The notes under the pieces: generated by a model
The model's database searches: none
Told to the model about the DNA's origin: nothing
The model's input: only the letters and a program-made list of their open reading frames with translations
Origin: Liquidambar formosana
Lineage: Eukaryota; Streptophyta; Magnoliopsida; Saxifragales; Altingiaceae
Length of the DNA stretch: 64,000 bases
Assembly: GCA_039720395.1 (NCBI GenBank)
Contig: JBBPBK010000063.1
Location: forward strand, 290,478 to 354,477
Direction: 5' to 3'
Part shown: in pieces, positions 13,377-24,624 of the stretch
Numbering within the stretch: the stretch's first letter is position 1
How the letters are laid out: each line of letters starts with the position of its first letter
Made by a program: the position numbers and the translations under genes

Positions 13377-13776
13377 GGGAATGGCTATTGCAACCCCCCA
13401 TTCTTATCACCCCACCCTCCTTCCTTTTGGTTTTTAAGGTTTTATGCAAAATATAAGAGGTTTTTATGAAAATCGACCGTGATATCCATTAGAAAACATC
13501 ATTTTGAACAACTTTGTAGAAGAAAGTTTTTCTTAAATCTATCGTTTAGATATACTTTTTAACCATTTATAGCCTTTATTTCATTTTTTTGCCAAAAAAT
13601 CTACTTAAACGATAGATTTTGGAAAAATTTTCTCCTGCAAAGTTGTTTAAAATGATGTTTTCTAGTGGACCAAATGATCGTTTTTTGCAAAAACCTTTTA
13701 TATTTTTCATGAAATCTTAAAAACCAAAAAGAAAGGGATGGGGTTATAAGAATGGGGGGTTGCAATAGCCATTCCC
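13377..13776. mobile_element. Mutator-like foldback MITE, family A, copy 2
   Basis: This is a 400-bp element with near-perfect inverted ends (gggaatggctattgcaaccc and its complement) extending about 35 bp. It is flanked by a perfect 9-bp target duplication GATGATAAA (13368-13376 and 13777-13785). The arms contain the same aaatctatcgttt and complement blocks as the copy at 3781. The corresponding site in duplication copy B (about 26436-26444, gatgataag) is unoccupied. Confidence 0.93.
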
Positions 13777-15239
13777 GATGATAAATTGTTCATTTGTAGA
13801 TTCTAACCTCTTAGACTCTCATGCTACATTTGGTACGGAGGATAGAAAAATGGGAGAAAGGAAAGATAGAAAGGATAGACTTTTCATCCCCTAAGAAGGG
13901 AAGCTCTTTTTTCTTCCTGTGTGTTTAGTAGTGTGGACCCCGGAAAGCGGGCCCACACAAATGGGTTGTTTAAAGAAAATGGGCCTTAGGTTTGAAAAAG
14001 AAAACGGAGTCGCCACCTTATTTTTTAAAGGAAACAAAGAAAACCCTAAAAACAGTTTTGTTTTAGGAAAACAGAAGAATGACTCCATGTTTAAAAATGG
14101 TAAGGCAAAAGATCTTTTGGAAACCAAAGAAATCGGGGATTCGGAGGCTAAGTTACGATATGGGAAGGTTCTAGGCAAAACCTATAGGCACCCATATCGC
14201 CCTAAACGGTCTCTTAATTTAATTGGGCTAAATCAAAGTCTTAATCACGCACAAATCAACAATTATCATAAAAAAAACAGCATGCATTTCATCAATTCAT
14301 TCATCCATATAATCAATTAAATCAAAGAAAAACAGAAAAAAAAGAAAGAGAGGAGAGAAAACCTAGGATACTTAGTATCCTAGGACGGACTTGAACCTCA
14401 CGAAGAGCGCCTACGTACCATGTATGGAAATACATGGATCAAAGTCTACGTAGTTCGAAAGGGAATAGGGTTATAACCTAATAGAGGTCTATGGTAAACC
14501 CTAAGTTTCCTTTCATAAGAAATATGGTAAGTTTCCAAAAATGAATGATTCTAAAAAAATCTTTAGTAAATATGGAATTTCATTAAGATAGAAACTTTGA
14601 TTTAAAAGGCATTTGTTACGAAAGGAAACTATAAGGATTGCCATGTTTCCCTATTAGGAAACAACCCTAGGGGGGAGAAAGGGAAAGTTTCAAGGAAAGG
14701 AAAGAAGGGTGAATTGGGGCACCCTCATACCCTACTTACCTTTAAGCAAAAGCAACCTGTCAAAATAACCACCCTATTGCATAGGGTAATTACCTTATTC
14801 GCAAGATTTTATCTTGCAATAGCCAAAATAACCACCCCACATTGGTGGGGTAGCTACACCTGTTGTACCTGTCAAGTACCTGCAATTTGCATGCAAAACA
14901 TACCAAAAATACCAACCAACCAAGCTAGGTTCCAATCAAGCAATTATCATGCTTAAACATAGGCTAACACATGCTCAAAATATGGCAATAAGAACAATGG
15001 ACAAATCTGGACAGAATTGAAATAGAGCTTAAAATCAACCATAAATCATGTAAACAACATGAATCATAAGCTAACTAAAACCCTAATTCAACCCTACATG
15101 CAATGACATGCAAAAAACCCTAAAATCAACTATATGAATGCTAAAAATATCATAGTTACCTAATATGGAACACATGTGCAGCAACTATGAAGAAAAACTA
15201 AAGAAGAACCCTAAGCTATCATGCTATATGCAACTTTCC

Positions 15240-15972
15240 TAAAACAAGGATGAATGAAACCCTAGAATCGCACTAGTGCATAAAATCCCATGAAATCACT
15301 CTAACCCATGCAAAACAGAATATGAACAGCATTCAATTCATGTATATTAACCAATAGAATGATCTACACATGATAAAGATATAGGCTTTCACATGAAATA
15401 ATGCTATTCTAAGCATAAACTCAAATTCAGCACAAGAGAAACCTTAGAATCCCAACTATGCAGTAAATCACATGGAATAACACTCTAGCATGCTAAACAG
15501 CCCATGAATATCATCCTAAACATGCATACTAGCTAATAAAAACATCAAAATATGATAAAGACATAAGCTTTAATATGCAAAAGAGTTATTTCATGCAGAA
15601 AACCAATTTCAGCATTAAGGAAACCCTAGGATCCCAAACATGCAGTAAATCACATAGAATAACATTCTAGCATACTAAACAACCCATGAATATTATCCTA
15701 AACATGCATACTAGCTAATAGAAACATCAAAATATGATAAAAACATAAGCTTGAACATGAAATAATGCTATCCTATGCAGAAAACCCTAGAAAAGACTCT
15801 AAAAACCCTAAAAACACACCTACTCATAAAATCACATGAAATAACATCATATCATGCAAATCCAGCCATAAACCTTATTCTAATCATGTATTTTAAGCAT
15901 TAGAAGCATTAACACATGATAAAAACACAAGCTTTGAACATGAAATAATGCTATTCTATGCAAAAAAAAACC
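15240..15972 (+). repeat. About four tandem copies of a ~183-bp unit inside the solo LTR
   Basis: The phrase catgataaa-gacataagctt followed by catgaaataatgctattc recurs near 15370, 15553, 15734 and 15915, a spacing of about 180-185 bp. Between them the order aaaccctag, gcagtaaatcacat, ctagcatactaaac, catgaatat and catgcatactagctaata is repeated with small changes. Copies 2 and 3 are the most alike. No reading frame is shared, so this is a non-coding LTR minisatellite. Confidence 0.8.
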
Positions 15973-16425
15973 CTAATTTCTAAGAAAAGAGAAAGGGGGA
16001 GAGGTATACCTATGGTGGCTGCTGTAGAGAGTCCTCCTTCTCTTATGCACTGCTGGGAATTCCTTCCTTTAAGCCTTCAAGCCAAACTCCAGCCCTCCTT
16101 CAAGCTTTCTCTCTTACTCTCTCACTCAAAGTTTAGGTTAAACTACCCTAAGGATGGCTGTCATAGCCTCCAAGTCTCACACATGCCTCTCACTTCAAAA
16201 ATTTGCCTCCCCTATTGCTGAAGTATAAGGGGATATTTATAGGGTTTAAGGGGAAACCCTCAATGATTGGGATTAAAACCCTAGGTATTGATCCAAGGGC
16301 TCTTAGAGGTTTCCTTGGGGCTCAAGTAGGTCAAATAGGGCTGAAAATAGGGTTAAATGGCGGCTGGAGGGGAGCAAATCCGAGGAAATAGGGAGGGAAC
16401 CGCGTCAAGACTCAAAAAAGGAAGT

Positions 16426-16510
16426 GGCTCGGGTGACCACCTGGGGTTGGGCGGCTAGCCACCTGGGCCCAGGCAGCTAGCCGCCCAGGCTTGGGTGGTC
16501 ACCCGAGGCC
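16426..16510. repeat. GC-rich inverted repeat (hairpin) in the solo LTR
   Basis: Left-arm blocks ggctcgggtgaccacc and gggcggctagc pair with gctagccgccc and gggtggtcacccgaggcc on the right arm. The centre cctgggcccagg is itself self-complementary. The 85-bp stretch is far more GC-rich than its AT-rich surroundings. Confidence 0.75.
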
Positions 16511-18408
16511 ATGTCATCTTCAGCCCAATTTTGACCCTTTCGACTTCCAAATGTGTTTCAGGGCTCAAATCAACTCCGATTTTGACGAAACGAAAGCCAA
16601 AACGACCGTGTTTCGAAGGGGAATGTAATTTGAGTCACTTAAGGGCAAGAAACCCTAGCCATGGCTTCATGGTTGGGTCTTACAAAGGTGGTTAACCGCT
16701 ATGCCTCACCATCGCTTAGCTTAGGTATGCACATAGGGTCGCATCGAATGCTTTCCAATTCGAAATTCAACCTTCCTAAACACATTTGGGGATGAAATTA
16801 AGACTAATCAAGGTCAAATGAGTAGTCATAGAGTGAAAATCATGAGCCAATTCAAGCTAACCCGAAATAGGTCTCTTAACCAACCTGAGCTTTGTTGAGC
16901 CATTCTAATCCCGAACCATCAATTCATCGAATTGAACCCATAAATACCTCAAATGCATCCATATGAACTCCAATTGACAATTTGGAGATCATTTCAAGGT
17001 CAAATGGAAAGTTTGTGACCAAAAAGACGATTATGCCCCTCAAGTCACAAAAGTTCTTATTAACCCTCAAGATCAACTCCAAATCAAACCAGAATTCATA
17101 CACACCATCCTTAGGACCCTAGAAACTCAATGCAAAAGACTAGACTCAAAAAGGAAACAAAATGACACATGAAAGGACAAACCCTAGCTAAGGTGGCAAA
17201 AATGGGGTGTAACAAGTAGGATGGATGGAATAATAGGTTTTTTTCTTCCTCTTTTTTTTTCTTTGTGCTTGTTAGGATGGATGGATGAATGAATATTAAA
17301 AAAAAATATGATTTTACTTTTCTACCCTCAAATGTAAAAAAATTGTAAAAATGTGAGGGTAATATGATTATTTTAACAAAAACTCATTCTTTCCCTCTAC
17401 ATTTCCTCCCAAAATTGGAAGGATGAGAAAAAGGTGAATTGTGGGATTCACTCTCCCTCCTCCCCTTTCCCTCCTTCTCCCTTTCCCTCCTACCAAACAC
17501 ACTCCCTAACCCTTTTCCCTCTACTTTTCTCTTCTTTTCTCTTCTCCCCTTTCCATCCTCTCACAAATCCCCTCTACCAAACATAGGGTTAGTCTCATTG
17601 GTAGCCGACACCTCTCGTGTGATGGTACCCCTCTTTGTGGCCTTACATGGATGAAATGTTGTCCACAAGTGTCATTTGTGATAAATGGACTAAATATGCG
17701 GGGGTAATACATTTTAAAAATTGATGTGATTACAAGGTCAATTATTTCATTAACGTGAGCGTGTAAACATAAGTCAAAGAAAAACAACGTTAATGCATGA
17801 ACTAGTGCTTATATTAGTAAATATTAAAATCAAATTATTGCAACATTAGTAGCACGCATGGATGCTACCTACCATGAGAGAGACATCGAAACCACCATAC
17901 AAAGTCATTAGGTGAATGAATCTGGAAGAAGAATTAGGGGAAGAAGCCAACTTGTTTCTATTGGATGACGGTTAGGGTTTGAGTTTTGAATTGCAAAATA
18001 TGCAAATCCCATGCCAGCCTAAATTTGACTGGCAGCTTCTACAAGACTACAATATGTACAACCACAACTCATTCCTTCCTTTACTTGATCTTTCAACATT
18101 TCCTCCCATGTCAAAACCAATCCAATGGCTACAATCCCCCATTCTACCTTCTATTGACTTCGACGGAACCGTCGGATTAGTATGCACCCTAAGCATAAAA
18201 AATAATCAATAAACATGGTTTATAACCATCACCCTTGTAGTTTAGGTCATAATTTTTTCCACTACTATTAACTGATTTTGGATTCGAAACTTGATCCATA
18301 GAGTGGAAATTGGATGAGAAAGACCTGCATATAAATAGGGTGCAAGGGTTTGATACCCCCCAAAAAAAAGGGGGTAAATGAATGAACTAAAAAATAAAAA
18401 TGGCCAGC

Positions 18409-18713
18409 GGATGCCCAATTTAATGGTCCCCTTGGATCCTCATTACACTCCCTCTAATAATAAAGGAAAAGGTTCTCTCACATCCGGTTTACAGGGGGAC
18501 AAAAGTGCACGGGATACCCCTTTGTCAGAAAATGGAAGGGGGTATTGGAGTCAAGATCCTGAAAAAGGTGCTAAGTGGAAGACTTCTTCACCAGGGCCGG
18601 TTTACCTTCACCAACAACCACATTTCTTGTTCATAGAAAAAGAGGGAGAGGAGGGAATGCTATTTATTCTACTAATTAATCTACTCATCTTCATTGTCCC
18701 CCTCTCACAATAG
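18409..18713 (+). other. Unrecognised open frame in copy A, matched in copy B
   Basis: A frame reading MPNLMVPLDPHYTPSNNKGK, then SLTSGLQGDKSA, and ending in a hydrophobic run (LLFILLINLLIFIVPL type). The copy-B counterpart is at 31782-32105. Relative to B, this copy lacks one base and then two bases, so about 13 residues are in a different frame before the reading frame is restored. I recognise no family. It may be a degraded gene end or chance; promoter, introns and start are unsupported. Confidence 0.25.
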
Positions 18714-20211
18714 AAAACTGTGAATTTATGTGAGTGTGAGTTCATTCCCTTTTAAGTTAAAAGAGGCAAGACGAGAATATTAGGACAAGGGCAATGCTAT
18801 TTGATTCAAAACCCATATGATGATCTAAGACACTTGTCTTGCTTACTTGATCGGGGCATGTGAGAAATAGAGTGGGTCATATGATTACCTTGAATGCGTG
18901 TTGTGAATGGTTTACCTAAGGTTTTTTTTAAAAAAAAATAATAATTGCACGCAATTCTATTATTAGGATTTTTAATTGTGCACGTTTTCAATTAATTATA
19001 AATTAAACTCTTGACCTCATTCCTTTTTAGATGTCATGTTTGCACTTCTTTGATAATTTATTTATTATTATTATTATTTTTTTTTTTTGGGAAGAGGCGC
19101 TATGCACTTCTTTATCTGCAACATTAGCTTTACCTTTATTCTTAAATTTTGTAGCTTTTAGATAAAATTGCTCACCACCCCTTACCTATACACAGCCTCC
19201 AATATAGGAGTTTCATTGAGTTAAATTAAACCTAAATTGTAACTCGATGCATATTAGTGTAATTAAGCTTCTAATGTCTTTTAAGGTTATTTGTTTTTTT
19301 TTGTTTTTGAGACGAAGTTTATTTGAATTTTGAATATGAACAAAATGTACTTCAAATAAGCTAAGTGAAATGCGTGTAGATATCACAACTATTTCTCATT
19401 CTACACGGCCCATAGGAAGTGGCATTTCTATTTTGTCCATTTGTGTGGAACTTTGGAAGCAATGAAGTTGAGTTTTCTGAGAAATTGGGTGGGACATAGA
19501 CCCTCTTTTTGGACGTTATTGCCTCGATGATCCTCTTAAAATTGAATAAATAAATGAATAATTATTATAGTACAGTAGTCCAATCTGTGACTTGTCATTC
19601 TTCCATCATGCAAATACTTGCCCGCCGAGTGCGGGCAATAAGGTGGGCTGGCTGTCTACCCCGTGCAGGATTGCATGACAAACACTCAATTGACACCTGT
19701 GATCCAATCAAAACACGAGCGAGAAAAAATTATACTTGATATGTAGCTATGATAAGATCGGTATAATGTCACAAATTAATAAAAGTGAAAAAAGACAAAA
19801 TTATTATAATATTGTTTAATACCACAATTTTACTTTATTTTATTCTCATTAATCTATAATATCACACTGCTGTGTTACACTTGCATGAAACCCTCACTCC
19901 CTTTGAGCCCGGTAGCTTTTGGATAATAAATAAAAAGAGGGAATTATAGATACATCCTACGAGGGGCAAAGAATTATAGTTTAATATAAATAATTACTAA
20001 CTTACCAATAAATAACTACCAACTTAACTAAGAATGATTCGAATGACTTACTAACTCTAATTGTGATTGATCTATAATTGTTTGCCGTAATTGAATCCAT
20101 TTGTAACTCCCCCAAATAAGAATGGCCCGTTTTGAAAAGTTAGAAAACAACGACTAATGATTTAGTGTATTAGGACGTATGATAAAAGAATAAATGCTAG
20201 GGCCCCTAAAA

Positions 20212-20772
20212 TTCGCATGCAATGCATGATGCGGTCATAGGGAATGGAAGGACCTCCTCACAAATTCCTACACGGAACTACCAAAGAGGCCATCAAGATG
20301 AGAAAAGAATCCAGCCTTACACTTATTCATGGTTCAAGCTATATGGTAACAAGTTGTTAGTTATATTGACTTATATATAATTTTTAGGAGAATAGTCTGG
20401 GCTGAAATTTTGGTAGGAGTAAGACCTAAGATATCCCTAATAATTGATAAAAATAAATAAATAAATAATTCTCCTAATCCAAGTTGGCAAGTCCCAAAAT
20501 CAAAGTCACTAATTTTATAAAATTTTCTCACTCCACCTGTTGGGATAGGGATGAACTCTCTTAATTGGCTGGGTCCTCAAGCTCAATCGGTAGTCACTGA
20601 ACCTGAGATGATTAAAGAGATACTGAACAATAGAGATGGAGCATATCCAGAAAGAGAAGTCCAAGGCCTTTTTAAGAAGCTGTTAGGAGATGGGATTCTG
20701 ACAACCGAAGGTGAAAAATGGGCAAAGCTACGAAAACTGTCCAATCATGCTTTCCATGGGGAGAGCTTGAAA
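20212..20772 (+). pseudogene. Cytochrome P450 (CYP749A-like) pseudogene, exons 1-2 only
   Basis: 20212-20345 aligns with part of exon 1 of the intact P450 at 21743, including CCTCACAAATTCCTACACGG and gttcaagctatatgg. It lacks the membrane anchor, and about 45-50 bp is deleted before the end. 20549-20772 is a well-preserved exon 2, including NSLNWLGPQAQSVVTEPEM and LLGDGILTTEGEKW, with acceptor atag/ and donor /gtaagc intact. No sequence like exons 3-5 follows before 21740, so ExxR, PERF and the heme loop are missing. It is a truncated tandem relative of the downstream gene. Confidence 0.85.
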
Positions 20773-21436
20773 GTAAGCAACTACTCCTCTTACTACAAAA
20801 CCTACTTCCATCACTGCTGCTGTTGTTAGAGCGGTGCTATACTTCTTGAGTATTTAGCATTTCTCCATGCCCTGATGAGGTAGCTGGTGATTGGGCACCC
20901 ACCAAAATGGAGGAAAAATTTGGACCCTACAGGTTGGGCATAACTTGCACTGATTATTTTATACTTTCCCTTAGTTGTAGCGTCTAATTAAGCCGGCAAT
21001 TGAACTGGGCGCATGTTTAAAAATTTTCACTTCTCGAATGATGGTGTTTTAGATAAATTTTGGCTTATTATGATGACGTGTTTTTTTAAATAAAATGAAA
21101 ACGTCCAACTTTGCATAGCATAATTATTAATAAAACCATGGAGTTCTTCTAGAATATGTGAATTTTTTTATAAATGTCCGTGTGTACTTTATCCCTCTAT
21201 TTGGTTCATGGATTTTACTAAGGAAAAAAAAAAAAAAAAAAAAAATGAGGAGGAAAGAAAATGAAAGGAAAAGAAAAAAATCATTTCAAGCCAAAATTAT
21301 TCAAATTCTTCATCTTCTTCCAATTTCTATTGCAACAAAATAAAAAAAAGTATAATTCATCATATTTTATTTTTTTTTCCTTAATAAAATCCACAAACCA
21401 AATAAAACCTATGGCTTGTCGTCTTTCTTGCCAGCA
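20773..21436. other. Intergenic between P450 pseudogene and P450 gene
   Basis: AT-rich sequence with an A run near 21224-21244. No P450 exon and no other gene is recognised. Confidence 0.4.
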
Positions 21437-21438
21437 AA

Positions 21439-21596
21439 AACTTCAATGTAACTGTGATATGGCCAGGTGGTATTACCAGCCAATCACATGCAAGAAAAAT
21501 GGGAAAATGGACCTACAAGTACACTGATTTTCCCACTCTGCTTGAATGTGATTGGCTGATGATACCACCTGACCATATCACAGTTACATGGAAGTT
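21439..21596. mobile_element. Short foldback MITE upstream of the P450 gene
   Basis: A roughly 158-bp inverted repeat. The left arm reads aacttcaatgtaactgtgat then atggccaggtggtat and ccaatcacat. The right arm is its reverse complement with few mismatches. The arms are about 50 bp with a short unique centre. No target duplication was defined. It ends about 147 bp before the P450 start codon and so lies in its promoter or leader. Confidence 0.7.
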
Positions 21597-21742
21597 CTAC
21601 TCCTTTGTTGCCTCTTCTGCATATTAAGCCAGAGCCTAAAATCTAGTTTCTGTCATCCAGCCCATTCCTAAGATTCCTTTGCCCTATATATTGCAGAGAT
21701 TAATAACTCAGTCGCTTATGAGTTACATAGTTGAGAAAACAC

Positions 21743-23971
21743 ATGGCTCTGGTGGTTTTGCTTTCAAGTTGCCTGTGTGTGTTCCTCTTCTTAACTCTCA
21801 CCAAGTTCTTTCACAAAGTATGGTGGACTCCATTCCGCACGCAATATGTGATGGGGTCACAAGGAATCAAAGGCCCTTCTTACAAATTCCTTCATGGAAA
21901 CACCAAAGAAATCATCCACATGAGGAATGAATCCATGATTAGTCCCATGGATTTATCACATCATGTATTCCCGAGAATTCAGCCCTTCTTCTACACATGG
22001 ATCAAGCTATATGGTAAGTTGGTAACAAGGAGTTGTTAGTAGCAATATTCTATGAACTTATGATTTTCTTAATCAAAGTCCCAAAAATCAGTCGCTAATT
22101 TTATCATTATTTTCAACTCCATCTATTGGAATAGGGATGAATTTCCTTAATTGGTATGGTCCTAAAGCTCAATTGGTAGTCACTGAGCCAGAGCTGGTTA
22201 AAGAGATACTGAACGATAGAGATGGAGCATACCCAAAGCCCAAAGTTGAAGGTTATGTAAAGAAGCTATTAGGAGATGGGCTTGCATCATCACGAGGTGA
22301 AAAATGGTATAGGCAACGGAAACTGGCCAACCATGCTTTCCATGCAGAAAGCTTGAAAGTAATTTCTTCCTCTTCTTGCAGTTGAACTGTTTTTAAAGCA
22401 TGGTTTGATAACTAATCAAGCATTCATTAGATACACATAAAAAATAAATAAAATCCAGGTACATGGAAGATCTCTAGTAAAGTCAGAGGATGGGTTTTTA
22501 TGTAGGGTATGATTCCAGCCATGATCGCAAGCGTGGAAATGATGCTAGAAAGATGGAAATACCACGAAGGCAAAGAAATCGAGGTATTTCAAGAATTCAA
22601 GGTTTTGACATCAGAAGTGATTTCTAGGACTGCCTTTGGTAGTAGTTACTTGGAAGGGCAGAACATATTCGAGTTGTTGTTAAAGTTGGCCGTGATTATT
22701 TCCAGAAATGATTATAAAATTAGAATTCCTGGAATTGGGTAAGCTTTCCCTCTCCCTTCCTCCTATTATTGTGAAAGAAATTAGTGTGGGCCTCTATGTG
22801 AAAAACATAAAACGCGCGTTATTAACATGAAATCACAACAGACCCCATCTTCCTTTAGCTCCAACGGTATAGAAACCTCTTGTTAATATTAATATTTATA
22901 CATCATGTGTATCAGATATAGTCAATCATTTGAGGTTTTTGACAAAAATACTTCTCACTGCTTATATAATTGGGGCATATTGCTTTCGATTCTCAGGCTA
23001 CCCCTGTTTTACGTTTGTCCTTGTGTTATCCTGATGTGAATGCTGCTTTCATTTGTCGCAGAAAATTTATAAAAACAAGTGATGAAATTGAATCAGAGAA
23101 AATCGAACAAGGGATTCGGCATGCCATCTTAGAGATAATCAAGAAAAGAGAGGAGAAGGTACTGAATGGGGAAGTAGACAGCTTTGGAAGTGATTTTCTT
23201 GGATTACTCGTGAAGGCTCATCGCGATGCAGATAAAAATAAGAGAACTTCTGTTGATGACATGATTGACGAGTGTAAGACATTCTATGTTGTTGGACATG
23301 AAACAAGTTCAAGTTTACTAACCTGGACTGTTCTTCTTCTAGCAATCCACACAGATTGGCAAGAAAGAGCAAGGAAGGAGGTGCTCGAACTATTTGGCAA
23401 ACAAAATCCTAATCCAGAAGGCATTGCCAGATTAAAGACCGTAAGCAAAACATGAAGTTTAAGCAAATAAATTTACTCGTGTGGAATACATTTACATATA
23501 ATCAACTAAATTCTAACTTTTTCTTGGGTCCCTTTTCCATAGATGACCATGATCATAAATGAATCTCTGAGGCTATATTCTCCCGTGCTTAACATTAAAA
23601 GAAAAGTTGGGAGGGAAGTTAGATTGGGGAAGTTCATCATTCCAGCCAATATGGAACTGCTTATTTCAACTTTGACACTTCACCATAACCCTCGAATATG
23701 GGGAGAAGATGTTCACCTTTTCAAGCCAGAAAGGTTTGCTGAAGGGGTGGCTAAAGCTACCAACAATAACACCGCGGCTTTTGTTCCATTTGGTTTGGGA
23801 CCTCGAAGTTGTGTGGGCTTGAACTTTGCAACTACTGAGACAAAGATTGCGCTCTCTATGATTCTGCAACGCTACAAGTTCACTCTCTCACCCGCTTATG
23901 TCCACTCGCCAGTTGTGGTGCTTACAATTAGCCCACAGCATGGAGTTCAAGTCATGCTCCATGCATTGTAA
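21743..23971 (+). CDS. Cytochrome P450, CYP72 clan, CYP749A-like, five exons
   Basis: A heme monooxygenase expected on the ER membrane; substrate unknown. Exons 21743-22013, 22135-22358, 22506-22738, 23062-23440, 23543-23971 (TAA) encode 511 residues, normal P450 length, with GT-AG junctions and consistent phases. The start is the ATG at 21743; the in-frame codon 12 bases earlier is TTG. Features: N-terminal hydrophobic anchor (residues 1-25), I-helix VGHETS (320-325; position 320 is Val where most P450s have Ala or Gly), ExxR as ESLR (376-379), PERF (431-434) and heme loop FGLGPRSCVG with Cys459. The family call rests on remembered similarity to CYP749A proteins. A degenerate relative lies 1.2 kb upstream. 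AATAAA-type signals lie near 24045 and 24205. Confidence 0.92.
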
Positions 23972-24624
23972 AGAGCAAGCTTGGAATAATGAGTGGTGTA
24001 ATCTTTAGTTAGAGTCTGACTGAGTGGTGGTGGTCTACCCCCAAATAAATTATGCTTCTCCTTCAGCATGATTCTTGTGGTCTCCTTTTTACAGATTTAG
24101 ACCTTAATGGTTATTTATTTCTTTTTCTCTTGTGAACTTTGGGATTTGACCACAGCTTTTAATCTTTTATCTTTTATCTTATCTTGTACTCTTATTTCTT
24201 TTATTAATAAATTCTGGGTGAATAGCACATGATTTAGAACTCTCAGGTGCCAACTTAGTTAGGACTGATTTAGAATTCTCAGGTGCCAACTTAGTTAGGA
24301 TGCTAGGTTGGTCCATAATACTTGAAGCTAGAAGCTCCTTTATTTGATTCAAAAAAACCTCTTCCGTCAGACGTTATAATCGACTATAACAATTTATAGT
24401 CGACTATAACCCATATGGATGCCAGGTGGATGCCACATAGGCTCCACATCAGCATCACATGCGCATCATGCATACTTTCCATCAAAGACACTAACGGCCG
24501 TTAGCCTCTGGCCCACATTAAAACAAAACGTTAAAAGTTGTCACTAAATTGAGACAATGTGAAGTTTGTGGACTAAATTGAAATTATCCCAAAATTGAAG
24601 GTACAAAAAAGTAATTAACCTAAA
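23972..24624. other. P450 3' flank with small tandem repeat and palindrome
   Basis: A 36-bp unit beginning gatttagaactctcaggtgc is directly repeated (24231-24266 and 24267-24302). A 16-bp perfect palindrome TTATAGTCGACTATAA is at 24394-24409. The run ggactaaattgaaattatcc with agtaattaacc (24570-24622) resembles ends of common plant repeats and abuts the left border of duplication copy B. No gene is seen. Confidence 0.5.

Larger units (their letters stand above)
13932..17212. mobile_element. Solo LTR, about 3.3 kb, probably Ty3/gypsy Tat/Ogre-like
   Basis: The element starts TGTGGACCCCGGAAAG and ends GGGGTGTAACA, so it has the TG...CA termini of an LTR. It is flanked by a 5-bp target duplication AGTAG (13927-13931 and 17213-17217). 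The early phrase gagtcgccacc is familiar from large LTRs of plant Tat/Ogre elements (from memory, not searched). No gag, protease, reverse transcriptase or integrase motif occurs inside, and only one LTR is present, so this is a solo LTR left by LTR-LTR recombination. Copy B of the duplication has the empty site (gtttggtagaatggatgg near 26583-26600). Inside are a 183-bp tandem repeat and a GC-rich hairpin, listed separately. Confidence 0.82.
13822..17588. mobile_element. Inverted-repeat MITE (copy A), split by a solo LTR
   Basis: The left end reads ctacatttggtacggagg, and the right end is the reverse complement of ctatgtttggtagaggggat. The same element without the interruption lies at 26482-26927. 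Here the LTR at 13932-17212 sits inside it. The ends resemble hAT-type elements (TTTGGTAG core), but no clear 8-bp target duplication was found, so the class is uncertain. Confidence 0.55.
11481..20206 (+). repeat. Segmental duplication copy A (direct orientation)
   Basis: From the A-rich stretch at 11481 onward the sequence is closely repeated at 24625 onward, in the same order and orientation. Matching blocks are the 3' part of GEK1 intron 8, GEK1 exon 9, its downstream flank, the gggcccataatgtttttct block, the tggatgacggttagggtttgag block (17960), the ccggtttacagggggacaaa block (18485) and the AT-rich run to about 20206. Copy A carries a MITE (13377-13776) and a solo LTR (13932-17212) that copy B lacks. 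It lacks a 4-kb stretch that copy B has. The right limit abuts the P450 pseudogene. Apart from GEK1 exon 9, no gene is recognised in this copy. Confidence 0.9.

Noticed and set aside
13919..14320. 133-codon frame beginning MCLVVWTPESGP
   Set aside because: It spans the border and first part of the solo LTR and has no gag or other known domain.
15240..15972. Regularly spaced repeats considered as a CRISPR-like array
   Set aside because: The units are contiguous 183-bp imperfect tandem repeats in a plant LTR, with no short repeat plus unique spacer pattern.
19554..19739. 61-codon frame in copy A and the minus-strand frame at 32677 in copy B
   Set aside because: The frames are on different strands and not conserved between the two copies, so coding is unlikely.
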